A DNA stretch of 64,000 nucleotides. Origin: Silene latifolia (lineage: Eukaryota; Streptophyta; Magnoliopsida; Caryophyllales; Caryophyllaceae). Location of the stretch: contig NC_133538.1 of the NCBI RefSeq assembly GCF_048544455.1, forward strand, positions 440,880,311 through 440,944,310, written 5' to 3'. This document shows, piece by piece, positions 35,770 to 45,745 of the stretch. Under the pieces are notes generated by a model. That model was not told the origin of the DNA, searched no databases, and was given only the letters and a program-made list of their open reading frames with translations. Every line of letters begins with the position of its first letter. Position 1 is the first letter of the stretch. The translations under genes were made by a program, and so were the position numbers.

Positions 35770-36700
35770 ATGGCTGGAAATAACGAAATCCCAATGCCAA
35801 GTGCCACACTTGATCGCGCGTCCTGGCTGAAAGTTTTTATGGACAACATGAATCAGTTCACACATCTGAAAAATGACGGGTCCAACTTTGCGGACTGTGA
35901 GGCAGCACTACGGAATGCTTTGCCATTCTTGCGACGTAAGCTCGGTACTTAATCGAGCCAATACCGAAACCCAGCCCCAATGCGAGAGTCAACGAGTCAC
36001 TCGCTTACGATGATTTCGTTATGGAAGCGGGTGCGATAAAGAACGTACTCATCTTTGCAATGGAAACCAATTTGCAGAGACGCTTCATTGCCCAAGGTGC
36101 AAACAAGATTTTCACCACGCTCACTAACGAATTCTCAAAGGCACCGAGAATCGTTACTTATGAGCATACCTGTCGCTTCTTTGATGCGAAACTCCAAAAG
36201 GGCCAACCGGTTAGCCCACACATTCTTAACATGATTGAGAATGTCGAGAAATTGGAGGCACTTAATTGCAAAATCAGTGAGAGCATTGTCATTGACTGAA
36301 TGCTTCATTCTCTTCATGATGGTTTTGCCCTTTTCAGGGCGAACTACTACATGAATGACTTGAAAAAGAGTCCTCATGAGCTACACTCCCTTCTTGTACA
36401 GACCGAGAAGGATATGAAATTGAGTGGGAGCATGAAGCAGGATGTTCTCATGATTTCCAATATAAGTAAAGGTAAGGGCAAGGCTCATGACGACCTAGCT
36501 GTAGGTAAGCCAAAGTTCAAGAAGCCAGGAAATGGTAAGAGTGGGCCTGGTGAGACTAGTGGCTCACGGGGCAAGACAAAGAGCAAGGGCGGTGACATTT
36601 TGTGCCACCATTGTCACAAGACTGAACATTGGAGGAGGAACTGTCCCGTGTACCGTGAGGACATAAAAGCAGGCCGCGTCGTTCCTGTTGGTATGTCATC
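35770..36700 (+). pseudogene. E5 gag (copia-type), broken
   Basis: MAGNNEIPMPSATLDRAS starts the protein. Later motifs are ANKIFTTLTNEF, HILNMIENVEKLEALN and LHSLHDGFALFRANYYMNDL, typical of copia gag polypeptides. The zinc knuckle CHHCHKTEHWRRNC (CX2CX4HX4C) is at 36601-36642. Stops at 35950-35952 and 36297-36299 and a frame change between 35950 and 36020 inactivate it. Confidence 0.88.
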
Positions 36701-36835
36701 TTATATTCATATGATTGAGATAAACCATGCAAGTTTCAGAACTTGGGTACTTGATACTTGGTTGTGGTTCTCATCTCAGTGTAATTATTTGCGGGGACCT
36801 AAAGAACATCATACCTCTCGAAAAGGGTGATGTGG
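36701..36835 (+). pseudogene. E5 protease remnant with frameshift in the active site
   Basis: TWVLDT is followed by a one-base insertion (gatacttggttg instead of the expected gatactggttg). The DTG-C-G-S active site is therefore read out of frame. The downstream protease sequence (GDVACESG... near 36830) is in a different frame. Confidence 0.75.
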
Positions 36836-37036
36836 CCTGCGAGTCGGGAATGGAGCACGAGTTGCTGCGGTCTCGAAGGGAACATACGTAATCCAACTCC
36901 CTAGTGGTTTTGAGTTATTTTTATAACTGTTAATATGTACCCAGTTTATCTGAGAACATTATTTCAGTTTCCGTACTTGCTAAAGACGGTTTTGCATTTT
37001 CAATAAAGGATAATAGCTGTATTTTCTTTTTATGAA

Positions 37037-37970
37037 ATGATTTATGGCAAAGCAGTTTCCATGAATGGAATATACATCTTAGATCAAACCACGGAAGAAT
37101 TACACATGAATAATAAGAAATTAAAGGTTGGTGACAAAGATCAAACCTATCTATGGCATTGTCGAATGGGACACATAAATGAGAAACGCGTAAAGAAACT
37201 CGTCGATAATGGGACTATTCCCGCATTCGAATTTTCTACATATGGCACGTGTGAATCATTTCTCATTGGTAATATGACTCGAATTTCCTTCAAAGGTGTT
37301 GGAATGCGCGCTAGTGACCTATTAGGACTCATACATACTGATGTTTGTGGACCTATGTCAATTACCGCTAGAGATGGCTATAGATATTTTATCACTTTCA
37401 CGGACGATTTAAGTAGATACGGATATGTCTACTTAATGAAGCATAAAAGTGAGTCCTTTGAGAAATTCAAGGAATACCAGATCAGGGTTCAGAACCAACT
37501 GGGTAGAAAGGTTAAAGCACTCCGTTCAGATCGGGGTGGCGAATATCTTTCAAATGAGTTTGATCAACACCAAAGATCGTGGAATCGTTCTGCAGCTTAA
37601 CTCCACCTGGAACACCTCAATTAAATGGTGTGTCCGAACGGAGAAATCGAACCTTCGGATATGGTTCGATCCATGATGAGTCACACGGTAGTGCCCGATT
37701 CATTATGGGGTTATGCACTTTTGTCACCGCTTTTATCTTATACTTAACCAAGTCCGACTAAAGCTGTCGACAAGACTCCATATGAAATGTGGAGGGGAAC
37801 GGTCCCTAACTTGTCCTTTATTCGGGTTTGGGGCTGCGAGGTTTATGTCAAGTAGAGACACGAGGATAAGCTCGGCCCGCGATCGGTTAAGACATACTTT
37901 ATAGGTTATCCTAAAGGAACATTTGGTCATTACTTCTATTCGCCTACCGAACATCGAGTTTTTGTTGCGG
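37037..37970 (+). pseudogene. E5 integrase (pre-integrase, zinc finger and core)
   Basis: TYLWHCRMGHINEKRVKKL is the GAG-pre-integrase/zinc-finger region. It is followed by LIHTDVCGPMS (first Asp), TFTDDLSRYGYVYLMKHKS (second Asp), LRSDRGGEYLS and, in other frames, LTPPGTPQLNGVSERRNRT with the catalytic Glu. Frame changes near 37575, 37660 and 37740 break it. The order protease-integrase-RT is diagnostic of Ty1/copia. Confidence 0.88.
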
Positions 37971-39490
37971 CTAGTGCGACGTTCTTAGAGAAAGAATTTC
38001 TCGAGAACAAGACAAGTAATAGAACCTTCGAGCTGTCGGAGGTTCCAGAACCAACAACCGAGGAACAGATAGAGGAAGTTGCTCCTCCAACTGATGATAC
38101 GGTTAATATTCCTGAGGAACCTAGGAGGTCGGGTAGAGTCTCTAATCCTCCGGACAGATACATTAGTATGGTCGAGGAGAATGACGTTTTACTCCTGGAG
38201 AGTAATAAACCCGCTACCTATAAAGGTGCCATGACCTGTTCCGACTCAAAGCTATGGCTCGAAGCCATGCAATCCGAGATGGACTTCATGTATGAGAATG
38301 ACGTGTGGGATCTAGTTGATTTACCTAATAAGGTAAAACCTCTACAGTGCAAATGGCTTTACAAGATAAAGCGTTTGGTAGACGCGCAACCAGATACCTA
38401 TAAGGCACGACAAGTGGCAAAAGGTTTCACTCAAGTGCACGGATTGCATTATGATGAGAGTTTTGCACCTGTAGTCATGCTACGTTCCATTCGGACAATC
38501 TTAGCGATTGCCGCCTTTCATGACTATGAAATTTGGCAAATGGATGTGAAAACCGCCTTTTGAAACGGTTATTTGGAGGAAGAGTTGTACATGGTGCAAC
38601 CCGAAGGTTTCATAGATCCTGAACATCCTAAGAAAGTATGTAAGCTTAAGCGTTCCATTTATGGACTTAAACAAGCTTCTCGGAGTTGGAATCATCGTTT
38701 CGACCAGGTGATAAAATAATATGGTTTTACTGGATCAGTCGAGGAACCATGTTTATATATCAAGTCGAGTGGGAGCAAGATTGTATTCTTGATATTGTAT
38801 GTCGATGACATACTCTTGATTGGGAATGACATTCCTCTCCTATCTTCGGTTAAAGAATGGTTGAAGAACCATTTCCAGATGAAAGATCTGGGTGAGGCAC
38901 AACGCATTTTGGGAATCCGTATCTACCGAGATAGATCACGACGGACGTTATCACTTAGTCAGGAGTCATATTTGGATAAGATTTTTGAGAGGTTCAGCAT
39001 GACCAACTCCAAGAAGGGGAACCTTCCAATGACGTATGGGATGCAGTTGAGCAAGTCTCAGTCACCCACGACGCCTGAAGGGATTGAGCGCATGAGTCGT
39101 GTTCCTTATGCATCTGCAATAGGATCGATCATGTATGCCATGATATGCACACGTCCAGACGTGGCATATGCATTGAGTATGACGAGTCGGTACCAAAAGA
39201 CTCCAGGTGAAACACACTGGATAGCTGTCAAAAACATCCTCAAGTACCTACGGAGGACTAAGGATTGGGTATTGACTTATGGAGGCGATTCTAAGCTATG
39301 CGCAATCGGTTACGCAGATGCTAGCTTCCAAACGGATAGAGATGATTAGAAATCTCAGTCTAGATTCGTTGTTACTCTTAATGGTGTTTGCGGTCACCGG
39401 AATAGTTCCAAACAGGAAGTTGTAGCAGATTCTACTACTGAGCCATTGAAATATGATAAGCATGGAGAGCACGTTATTTCCATGAGAATT
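37971..39490 (+). pseudogene. E5 reverse transcriptase and RNase H
   Basis: RT motifs: WLEAMQSEMDFMYENDVWDL, CKWLYKIKR, VAKGFTQVHGLHYDESFAPV, IWQMDVKTAF, LKRSIYGLKQASRSW, then catalytic LYVDDILLIGND and DLGEAQRILGI. RNase H shows GSIMYAMICTRPDVAYAL and GYADASFQTDRDD. Stops lie at 38561 (TGA), 38717 (TAA) and 39347 (TAG). Protein-level similarity is to Tnt1-like copia elements; lineage not assigned more finely. Confidence 0.88.
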
Positions 39491-40287
39491 AAACGTGTAC
39501 TTGAGTTATAGTAGTTGATCATGAATTCGATACGTTATCTTTTTCATAAACTATTTATAACTTCATCGTTTTTATAATATTTTGTTTTTCATGTGGATTG
39601 TACTGACAACATTGAATGCCACAAAGTGAACTGAATTACATTATATTTGTTTTGGTCCGTAATCACCAATGTGAGCTGATAACTCCGGCTATTATATTGT
39701 GCAGTCGATTGATGGTGGGTTCAACGAGCCATAAGTCAAAAGGTTGACTGATCGATCACAGATGCGAGATTATAACGATACCTCGTAGGACAACTTTCTT
39801 TGTGACAACGTAATGGAGTCCTAAATGTTTAATAACATTCGGTGCCAGGTCGTGGATAGGACATCCATTGTGTTCCTAGAGTCGATTCTTTTGACTATCG
39901 ACTGTCTCTTGAGATTAAGGCAGTTTTTGGGTGACTTTGGTTTCTTTCTCACGGTCTGCCGTAACTGGAGGCTAAGTAGATTTTTTCTGTGTCATTTCAT
40001 TACATCTGCAGGATACGAGTTGAGGAAAATATCCAACCCTTATCAGGTATAGTTATTTCTCAGGGCCACTCGAGGAGTTGTAACTGAAATGCATGACCAT
40101 GCTCGAATGATGATTCGTTTATCAGTTAAGTTACTCTATAGTCGGGGAAACCACTCTTGATGATGATCGCTTGTAAAATACGACCTTTGTGAATACGGAT
40201 TTGCAAATTGTTTTACATTGAGTGGGAGAAATTTTAGGGTATGAGAATCGGTTATCGCACATACACTTGTGAGGACAAGTGGGAGTT
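39491..40287 (+). other. E5 3' untranslated region and polypurine tract
   Basis: No gene after the RNase H remnant. The stretch ends with gaggacaagtgggagttt (40270-40287), a purine-rich tract immediately before the 3' LTR. Confidence 0.75.
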
Positions 40288-41263
40288 TGTTGGAGCTTGT
40301 GTCCTCCACAAATTAGTGTGATAACATTTGTAAATCTCTTACAGGTTCACAAGGGTATACTTTGTATATTTAATCAGTTGATTAACGTTTACCTAATAAA
40401 GGTTGGCTTGCTAGAAAGTTTGACGTTATTATCATACAGATGGCGGTGATCAACTGGTCCCTAAAGGTCACACCTATAGGATGTGTTTGAGAGATGTGGT
40501 TATAGAAATATGATCACATTGATGCCTAATATGACTAAACAGTTAGTCAATGTGTTGATGAGACAATTATTTAATGAATATTAAATAATATTAGTTGAGA
40601 CGAATTAACTGTGAATTCGTAAATTAAATATAATAAGTTATATTTAATTAAATTTATGTAATGTTAGCTTGGACGAATTAATCTGTTAATTCGTAATTAA
40701 ATGTAATCGGTTATATTTAATATCAACAAGATGAATGTGTCATAGTGGTAATAGTGAGGGTACACAAACCAAGAGGTCATGGGTTCGATCCTCACTAGAT
40801 GACAATTTAACACATTTTATACATTTTTGGAATAACCAAAATAAGGAAATAATACTCCTTATTTTGGTAATTGGGCCAAGATTAGAGGATGAAAAAAATC
40901 CACCCTAATCTACCCTAACACACGGTTTAAGAGGGAGATGGGTGAATTATTTCTAACCTAATTTTTCTACTCATTCTCTTGCCTCATCTCATCAGAAAAA
41001 AAAAACACAAAAAACTTAAATTTTACAGAAAATTTTGGATCGATTCTAGCATAATCAAAAGGGCATATCTCATATCGTCTTGGGTGCAACTGATAGGCGA
41101 ATATCTACTTTGATATTGTTCTTAGGCCGTATTTGCTAGGACCGAAGGTTATTTCTGAATCCTTTACTTTTGTTTATGTATTTTATTTTATGACTAGTGA
41201 TCGTCTTCATTAAATTTGTTATAATCCTTGAATATTGAGGGATTCATACAGATTAATCCCACA
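40288..41263 (+). repeat. E5 3' LTR
   Basis: 976 bp copy of the 5' LTR, including the tRNA-like block (40734-40816). Differences from the 5' LTR include a cluster near 40575-40620, where the inverted motif ACGAATTAACTGTGAATTCGT is intact here but decayed in the 5' copy. Confidence 0.93.
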
Positions 41264-41268
41264 AAAAC

Positions 41269-41831
41269 AATGTAAAATGTCCTGGCTCATCAAACTCAAA
41301 ATCTAATGTAAAATAAGAGCAATGGTCATTGTTCTTCAGGTCATCCTCTTGAGGAAGGAGATAAGGCACTTCGTCTGTTATAGAAGCTTCATCAAAAACT
41401 CTAACTGGCTCCTCTCTAAACATTTCAGCTTCCAAAGCCTCCAACTCAACTTTTATATCAACATTCTCATCACAGCTGTAAACCATCTCAGGAGGAGGAT
41501 CTTCTCCATAAATAAGCTTCTCTATCTCATCCACTTCCTTCCTCCATGGATATGACGCAGCAGCAGGGGCGTCAGGTAAACTCCGAGAATGAACCGTGGG
41601 TTCGAAGTAACTTGCCAATATCGGCATGTTTGGCGTTGTAGAAGTCACAGCTGCAGAAAGAAGAGTGTCCTCTTCAAAAGACAGATCTTCTGCAAAAGTA
41701 TACCGCTCGTAGTCAAGTGTACTCAAGTCTTCCACTTGACTTACTTCTCTTTGAAATTTTCGTCTGTACCGAAAAGTCTTTTCTGGCTCGGGATCAAACG
41801 GTAGGATCTCTAACCTGTTAGACTTGGGCAT
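41269..41831 (-). CDS. E2 accessory ORF, N-terminal segment (gag-like head, acidic body)
   Basis: Minus-strand frame from MPKSNRLEILPFDPEPEKTF at 41831 (an upstream Met at 41897 is less likely) down to the copia junction. The first ~20 residues resemble the Athila gag start in E4 (SRRSQGDLLPFDREIERTL). The rest is acidic (FDEASITDEVPYLLPQEDDL and similar) and unlike capsid. The frame currently runs a few codons into the copia LTR and stops at 41253. Its true end is the Cys-rich tail at 32778-32907. Total before interruption is 230 residues without internal stops. No enzyme motif is seen. Confidence 0.7.
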
Positions 41832-41930
41832 ATACGAAAACAACAAGAAAAGATAAAACTGTCCCAAGAAACTGAAGTTCCCTGAAACAAAAGACAAAAA
41901 TAAACAGAAACAAACAAAACAATTGTTGCC

Positions 41931-41948
41931 TCCCCGGCAACGGCGCCA
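41931..41948 (-). other. E2 primer-binding site (Asp-tRNA type)
   Basis: On the minus strand TGGCGCCGTTGCCGGGGA lies four bases from the LTR end, the primer site typical of Athila elements. It defines the orientation. Confidence 0.92.
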
Positions 41949-41952
41949 AATT

Positions 41953-43441
41953 TGATAAGGTTATTTTAGTCGTTGGCCTTAATCAAAGTAAACCTAAACT
42001 ACTACTAACAAAATAGCTAGCGGTAAGTCAGGGTCGAATCCACAGGGAAGCGGTGATTATCTACTTTGTTGATGTTTATAGTGTCTTAAGGTAACAATTG
42101 TGGGGGTTTGTTTTGTTTGTATGCTAACCAACTAATTGCAAGTAATTTAAAGGGCAAATAACAATAATATTAAAGGTCTAAAATTTCCGGTTCACTAGGT
42201 CAATTATATGGGGTCTATTAATCAATTGCTAGATCTGTCAAGCTGTCTAAGGTCATAAGATCGGTCGACTCTATTATGCCCTTTAGATCGATTCTAATAT
42301 GCGGTCGCTATAATTAGATACAATCTATTTGAATATCGCAGCCTATATTAATTCTAACCCGGTCGGTGAAAGGATTAATTCGTTACACTAATTAACAACT
42401 CAGGCCTAAGTTAATTAACTAGAATAAGAACAATAATCAAACGACAACTTATATGATTTCCCTAGCAATTAATCAATTTTCCCCTTTTAATTAACCTAGA
42501 TCCCCTTCATCCTAGATGAGGAAATTAGCTATGCATAATAGAAAGAATAAAAATAATAGTAATGGAAAACATGATGAACAATAATAAAGCTAAACAAGTA
42601 ATTGAAATAATAATTGAAGAAAGAGTAGAACAATACCGTAATTAAAGGCAATAGATCCGAACAATAGTTAAACTAAACTAAGTATTTGAGAGAGTTTTCT
42701 AAGGTAGCTATACTAAACCTATGTAAAATAAGGCATAATTTTAACCTAGAGTACGAGTTTTGGTATTTATAGTAGTCATAACCGACTTAAGGAAATTTGC
42801 GGAATATTGCGGAAACTAGTGGTTCCTCGATCGAGCCAAGGTGCACTCGATCGAGGCACCGATTCCCAAATACCCCAACTCTCGACATTGCAAAGTTTAT
42901 TGATTAGGTTGGTTCCTCGATCGAGTCGAGAGGTGACTCGATCGAGCATGAAGTTCCTCGATCGAGCCAAGGTTGACTCGATCGAGGCACCAATTTCCTG
43001 CTTCGCGCACTGAACTTCAAACGGCCGCCATTTCTTCGTTACTTGTCAAAAACAAGCGATTTTTGTGGCGTTGGAAAGCTAAGAAGATAATATTTCACCT
43101 ACAATTGGAATCACTTGAAAATATGTTGTAGAATTCGAGATATGGCTCTTCAAAGTAGGCACTTGTAATAAGAAGCTCTTTTCTTCGTGTTTTCTTCTTA
43201 ACTTCTCTTCCTTCATTCTTATGGATTCTCATGCCATGCTTCGTGTATCCCTTCATGCTCACTCCGCGATGCGAATTTCATTCCTTTGCTCCTCAAATGC
43301 ATCATTCCTGCATTAAACATCAAAAGGCAGAAGTATCAACATTCTAACATAAAAGGCATGTAAATGATATAAACTAGCACGAAAACCGTATCAAAAGTAA
43401 TTAAGGGGAGGCATAAATATGTATATAATTATGACTCATCA
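41953..43441 (-). repeat. E2 5' LTR
   Basis: 1489 bp. On the minus strand it begins TGATGAGTCATAATTATATAC and ends ACCTTATCA. Its promoter elements are listed separately. Confidence 0.92.
42764..42986 (-). promoter_or_regulatory. E2 LTR promoter: six CTCGATCGAG palindromes and TATA box
   Basis: Palindromes at 42826, 42846, 42916, 42937, 42957 and 42977 (each 10 bp), with alternating flanks. TATAAATA (minus) follows at 42764-42771, 54 bp from the nearest palindrome. The arrangement repeats in the other LTR. Confidence 0.72.
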
Positions 43442-43446
43442 ATGTC

Positions 43447-43856
43447 AGAGGGTTAAGGGAGAGCAGCGATGACCTCAAGGTAAGATTCAGTCTGTGGAGG
43501 TACCTGAGTGGAAATTGGAGTCTATCTCCATGGATTTTATAATGGGTTTACCGAGGAGCCAGCAGAATAATAACATGATATGGGTGATCGTTCACCTTTT
43601 GACTAAGTCAGCTCACTTTATTCCAATGAAAGATACAGGGAGTAAGGTTCAGTTGGTTAATGGGTACAGGAAGCATGTGGTGAGGTTACACGGAGTCCTA
43701 AAGGACATTATGTCAGATCGAGATGCGAGGTCTATTTCTCGGTTTTGGCAAGAGTTGCAGGAAATGATGGGAACTACCTTGAAGATGAGTACGACATTTC
43801 ATCCTGCAACAGATGGACAGACAGAGAGAACTATTAAGACTTTAGAGGATATTTGA
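43447..43856 (+). pseudogene. E1 integrase core, resumed after E2
   Basis: Starts QRVKGEQ and has an early TGA (43468-43470). The frame 43494-43856 then carries SISMDFIMGLPRSQ (first Asp), DIMSDRDARSISRFW (second Asp) and DGQTERTIKTLED (Glu). The second-Asp context shows RSI instead of SFI. A small deletion at 43850-43860 shifts the frame. Confidence 0.9.
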
Positions 43857-44335
43857 GAGTTTGTGTGATGGAGTTTGGTGGTAGTTGGGAAGATAGGTTG
43901 GATCTGATCGAGTTTTCTTACAACAACAGCTACCATACGAGTATTAGGATGGCACCGTTTTAGGCTTAGTATGAGAGGAGGTGCAAGAGTACGATTTGAC
44001 GGGATGATAGAGCTAAGACAGTGGTTTTAGGACCACAGTTGGTACATGAGATGATAGACCAAGTGAAAGTGATTAGGCAAAAGATGAAAGCGGTCCAAGA
44101 TCGACAAAATAGCTATGCGGACTTACATCGTCATGACATTGAGTTTCAGGTTGGGGACAAGGTTATTTTAAAAGTGTCACCTATGCGTGGGGTTATGCGG
44201 TTTGGCAAGAAAGGGAAGCTAAGCCAGAAGTTCATTGGATCGTATGAGATTTTGGATCGTGTCGGAGAGGTTGCTTATTGGTTAGCTTTACCGCCAGCTT
44301 TAGATCGTGTTCATAATGTGTTCAATGTGTCACAG
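43857..44335 (+). pseudogene. E1 integrase C-terminal domain, truncated
   Basis: After the frameshift, LIEFSYNNSYHTSIRMAPF can be read near 43908-43965, then frame 44021-44335 gives GPQLVHEMIDQVKVIRQKMK, DKVILKVSPMRGVMRFGKKG and KFIGSYEIL. It stops matching the family at VFNVSQ (44335), where the array copies continue with LRKYVSDPSHV. The chromodomain is absent. This copy preserves the unoccupied CACTA target (cgatcagatcc near 43908). Confidence 0.9.
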
Positions 44336-44651
44336 CATGGTGTTGATGGGGTTATGCTATGGCTAGTTATATAATTGAGCATAACACGGTGTTGAGGGAG
44401 TTGTGCTACTGCTAGTGGTGTCAGTGACTTGTATTCAGTATGATTGGATGAGGATGATGATGGTTTGAGATCGACTGGTTGTGCTGCTGCAATCATTTAT
44501 TTACTTTGAGTTAATACTTTTTTTTAGTTTATTTCTACTCAACCTTTGGTTTATTTTCTTTGTGTCATGTGTCAAATTGTCTCCTATTTTCGGGGTAGCC
44601 TGTGTTGATCCATTTAATAATTTCCGATTGAATGGGGAGCAGTTTGATATA
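44336..44651. other. Unassigned degenerate sequence after the E1 breakpoint
   Basis: No gene. A weak resemblance to part of the Tekay LTR (gttgatccattt...ggggagcag against gtgatccattcggggatggtgagcag at 24778) suggests an eroded LTR fragment. Confidence 0.35.
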
Positions 44652-45232
44652 CACTATTACAAATATTGGATAAGAAACCTGTTATAAAATGCCTTAGAAA
44701 CCGGTTTAAAACCGGTATCTAGCTCATAGGTGTCCTTGATTAAGAAACCAGTGGGAGGAACCGGTGTCTTTTCTACCAATTAAAGAAACTTGTTTTTATT
44801 CCTAACTGGTTTCTTTGGCTGGTACCTATTATCAATTATGTCCGGTGCCTTTCTTTATTTTTATCCACAATGAATTTTATATATAACCGGTGTCTCTGGT
44901 ATTTGCTAAGGGGCCTGTCTTTGCTAACAACCGGTCTTTTTTTTTTTCACTACTGCTATAACAGCACCTGCTACTACGGATATTCGAAAATACGATACTC
45001 TTACCTACTTGCACAGTCGCACTTGATACTCAGGCACGTTTTATTCAATATCAAAATAACTTGTTACAAATTCAATATCGATCCAGATCTTCTAATCAAA
45101 ATAACAATTGTTTCAACCAACAAAGTCTCATGAAATAGAGTTCTTGTCTTTCAACTAAAAAAGTTGGACATAAGCACACTACCTACTAATAAACTAATAA
45201 GTTTAACAAATTCGACAACTAATAAAATCAAA
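44652..45232. mobile_element. Possible CACTA-like left end with ACCGGT subterminal repeats
   Basis: CACTATTACAAATATTGG at 44652 is followed by at least six ACCGGT/ACCGGTGTC-type repeats to 44935, an organisation usual at CACTA ends. I could not find a matching right end or TSD, so this may be a truncated element or coincidence. No transposase frame. Confidence 0.35.
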
Positions 45233-45379
45233 TCACACTTGACGAACATCCATCGTCTCAATATTATCGCGGTCCTCTTCTTCGTCATCTTCAATTTGGC
45301 TGAATAAATATTCCGCCCACGTATCTTTTAACTCGTCAATTGACTCTTGTGAATAAGTGCTAGAAGTTCCAGGCAAATA
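45233..45379 (-). CDS. Exon-like fragment with acidic C-terminus, unassigned
   Basis: The minus strand from a ttgtattgtag acceptor-like border (45380) to TGA (45233-45235) is open for 49 codons. It reads GTSSTYSQESIDELKDTWAE, then an acidic run IEDDEEEDRDNIE. It could be the last exon of a transposon-encoded or captured gene. I do not recognise the family, and no upstream exon is evident. Confidence 0.3.
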   Translation of the reverse strand, partial: YLPGTSSTYSQESIDELKDTWAEYLFSQIEDDEEEDRDNIETMDVRQV

Positions 45380-45425
45380 CTACAATACAAGTCAATGTCA
45401 AATAATATCAGTGCGTGCGAATCGA

Positions 45426-45444
45426 TTATATACACATATATAAC

Positions 45445-45499
<55 letters not shown>

Positions 45500-45505
45500 C
45501 ATATA
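45426..45505. repeat. AT/ATAC microsatellite
   Basis: Imperfect TA and TATACA repeats. Frames across it on both strands are low-complexity and not coding. Confidence 0.9.
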
Positions 45506-45745
45506 TGGTCAATCGAAAAATTGTCCTTTACGAAACTACAGACCACAAAATTAGTTCATACAATATCAATAGCCGGGCTTTTACAAGTTCATGAAAAGTA
45601 GGACGATATCAACAAAATAAAATAAATCATGTTGGATACTGAACAACCTAGAAATATAACCAAGTATAATACTATCCATTGTTGGGACATCTGTTTTCAT
45701 GGATCTCACAACAATTAGTGTGTAAATGAGTATAAACAAGGGAGT

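Larger units (their letters stand above)
32908..41263 (+). mobile_element. E5: Ty1/copia element nested in E2
   Basis: Two LTRs (32908-33885 and 40288-41263) begin TGTTGGAG and end CCCACA; TSD is AAAAC (32903-32907 and 41264-41268). Primer site for initiator Met-tRNA, gag, protease, integrase, RT and RNase H follow in copia order. LTRs differ at roughly 2-3 % of positions by eye, so this is a moderately old insertion. All coding frames are broken. It splits the E2 accessory ORF. Confidence 0.95.
29426..43441 (-). mobile_element. E2: small Athila-type non-autonomous LTR element
   Basis: LTRs at 29426-30915 and 41953-43441 (1490 and 1489 bp, nearly identical) have ends TGATGAGTC...CCTTATCA on the minus strand. 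TSD is ATGTC (29421-29425 and 43442-43446). The Asp-type primer site next to the right LTR and the GGGGGAG polypurine tract next to the left LTR set the minus orientation. Without the E5 copia insertion the element is about 5.65 kb, with only about 2.7 kb internal sequence and one gag-derived accessory ORF. There is no protease, RT or integrase, so it must depend on another Athila element. Confidence 0.9.
20861..44335 (+). mobile_element. E1: Tekay-like chromovirus (Ty3/gypsy), degenerate, 3' end missing
   Basis: Order on the plus strand: 5' LTR (20861-25197, containing a solo LTR), initiator-Met primer site, leader, gag, protease, RT, RNase H, integrase zinc finger, E2 insertion (29426-43441), integrase core, integrase C-terminal domain. 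It breaks off at 44335 in the middle of the VFHVSQ motif, so the chromodomain, polypurine tract and 3' LTR are lost. Many stops and frameshifts make it non-functional. It starts inside E0, of the same family. The expected downstream half of E0 is not in the window, because this end of E1 was deleted or rearranged. Confidence 0.9.

Noticed and set aside
39825..40052. 75-residue frame after the copia RNase H
   Set aside because: No motif, lies in the 3' untranslated stretch before the purine tract.
45395..45601. Tyr/Ile-rich frames over the AT microsatellite
   Set aside because: Simple-repeat artefact on both strands.
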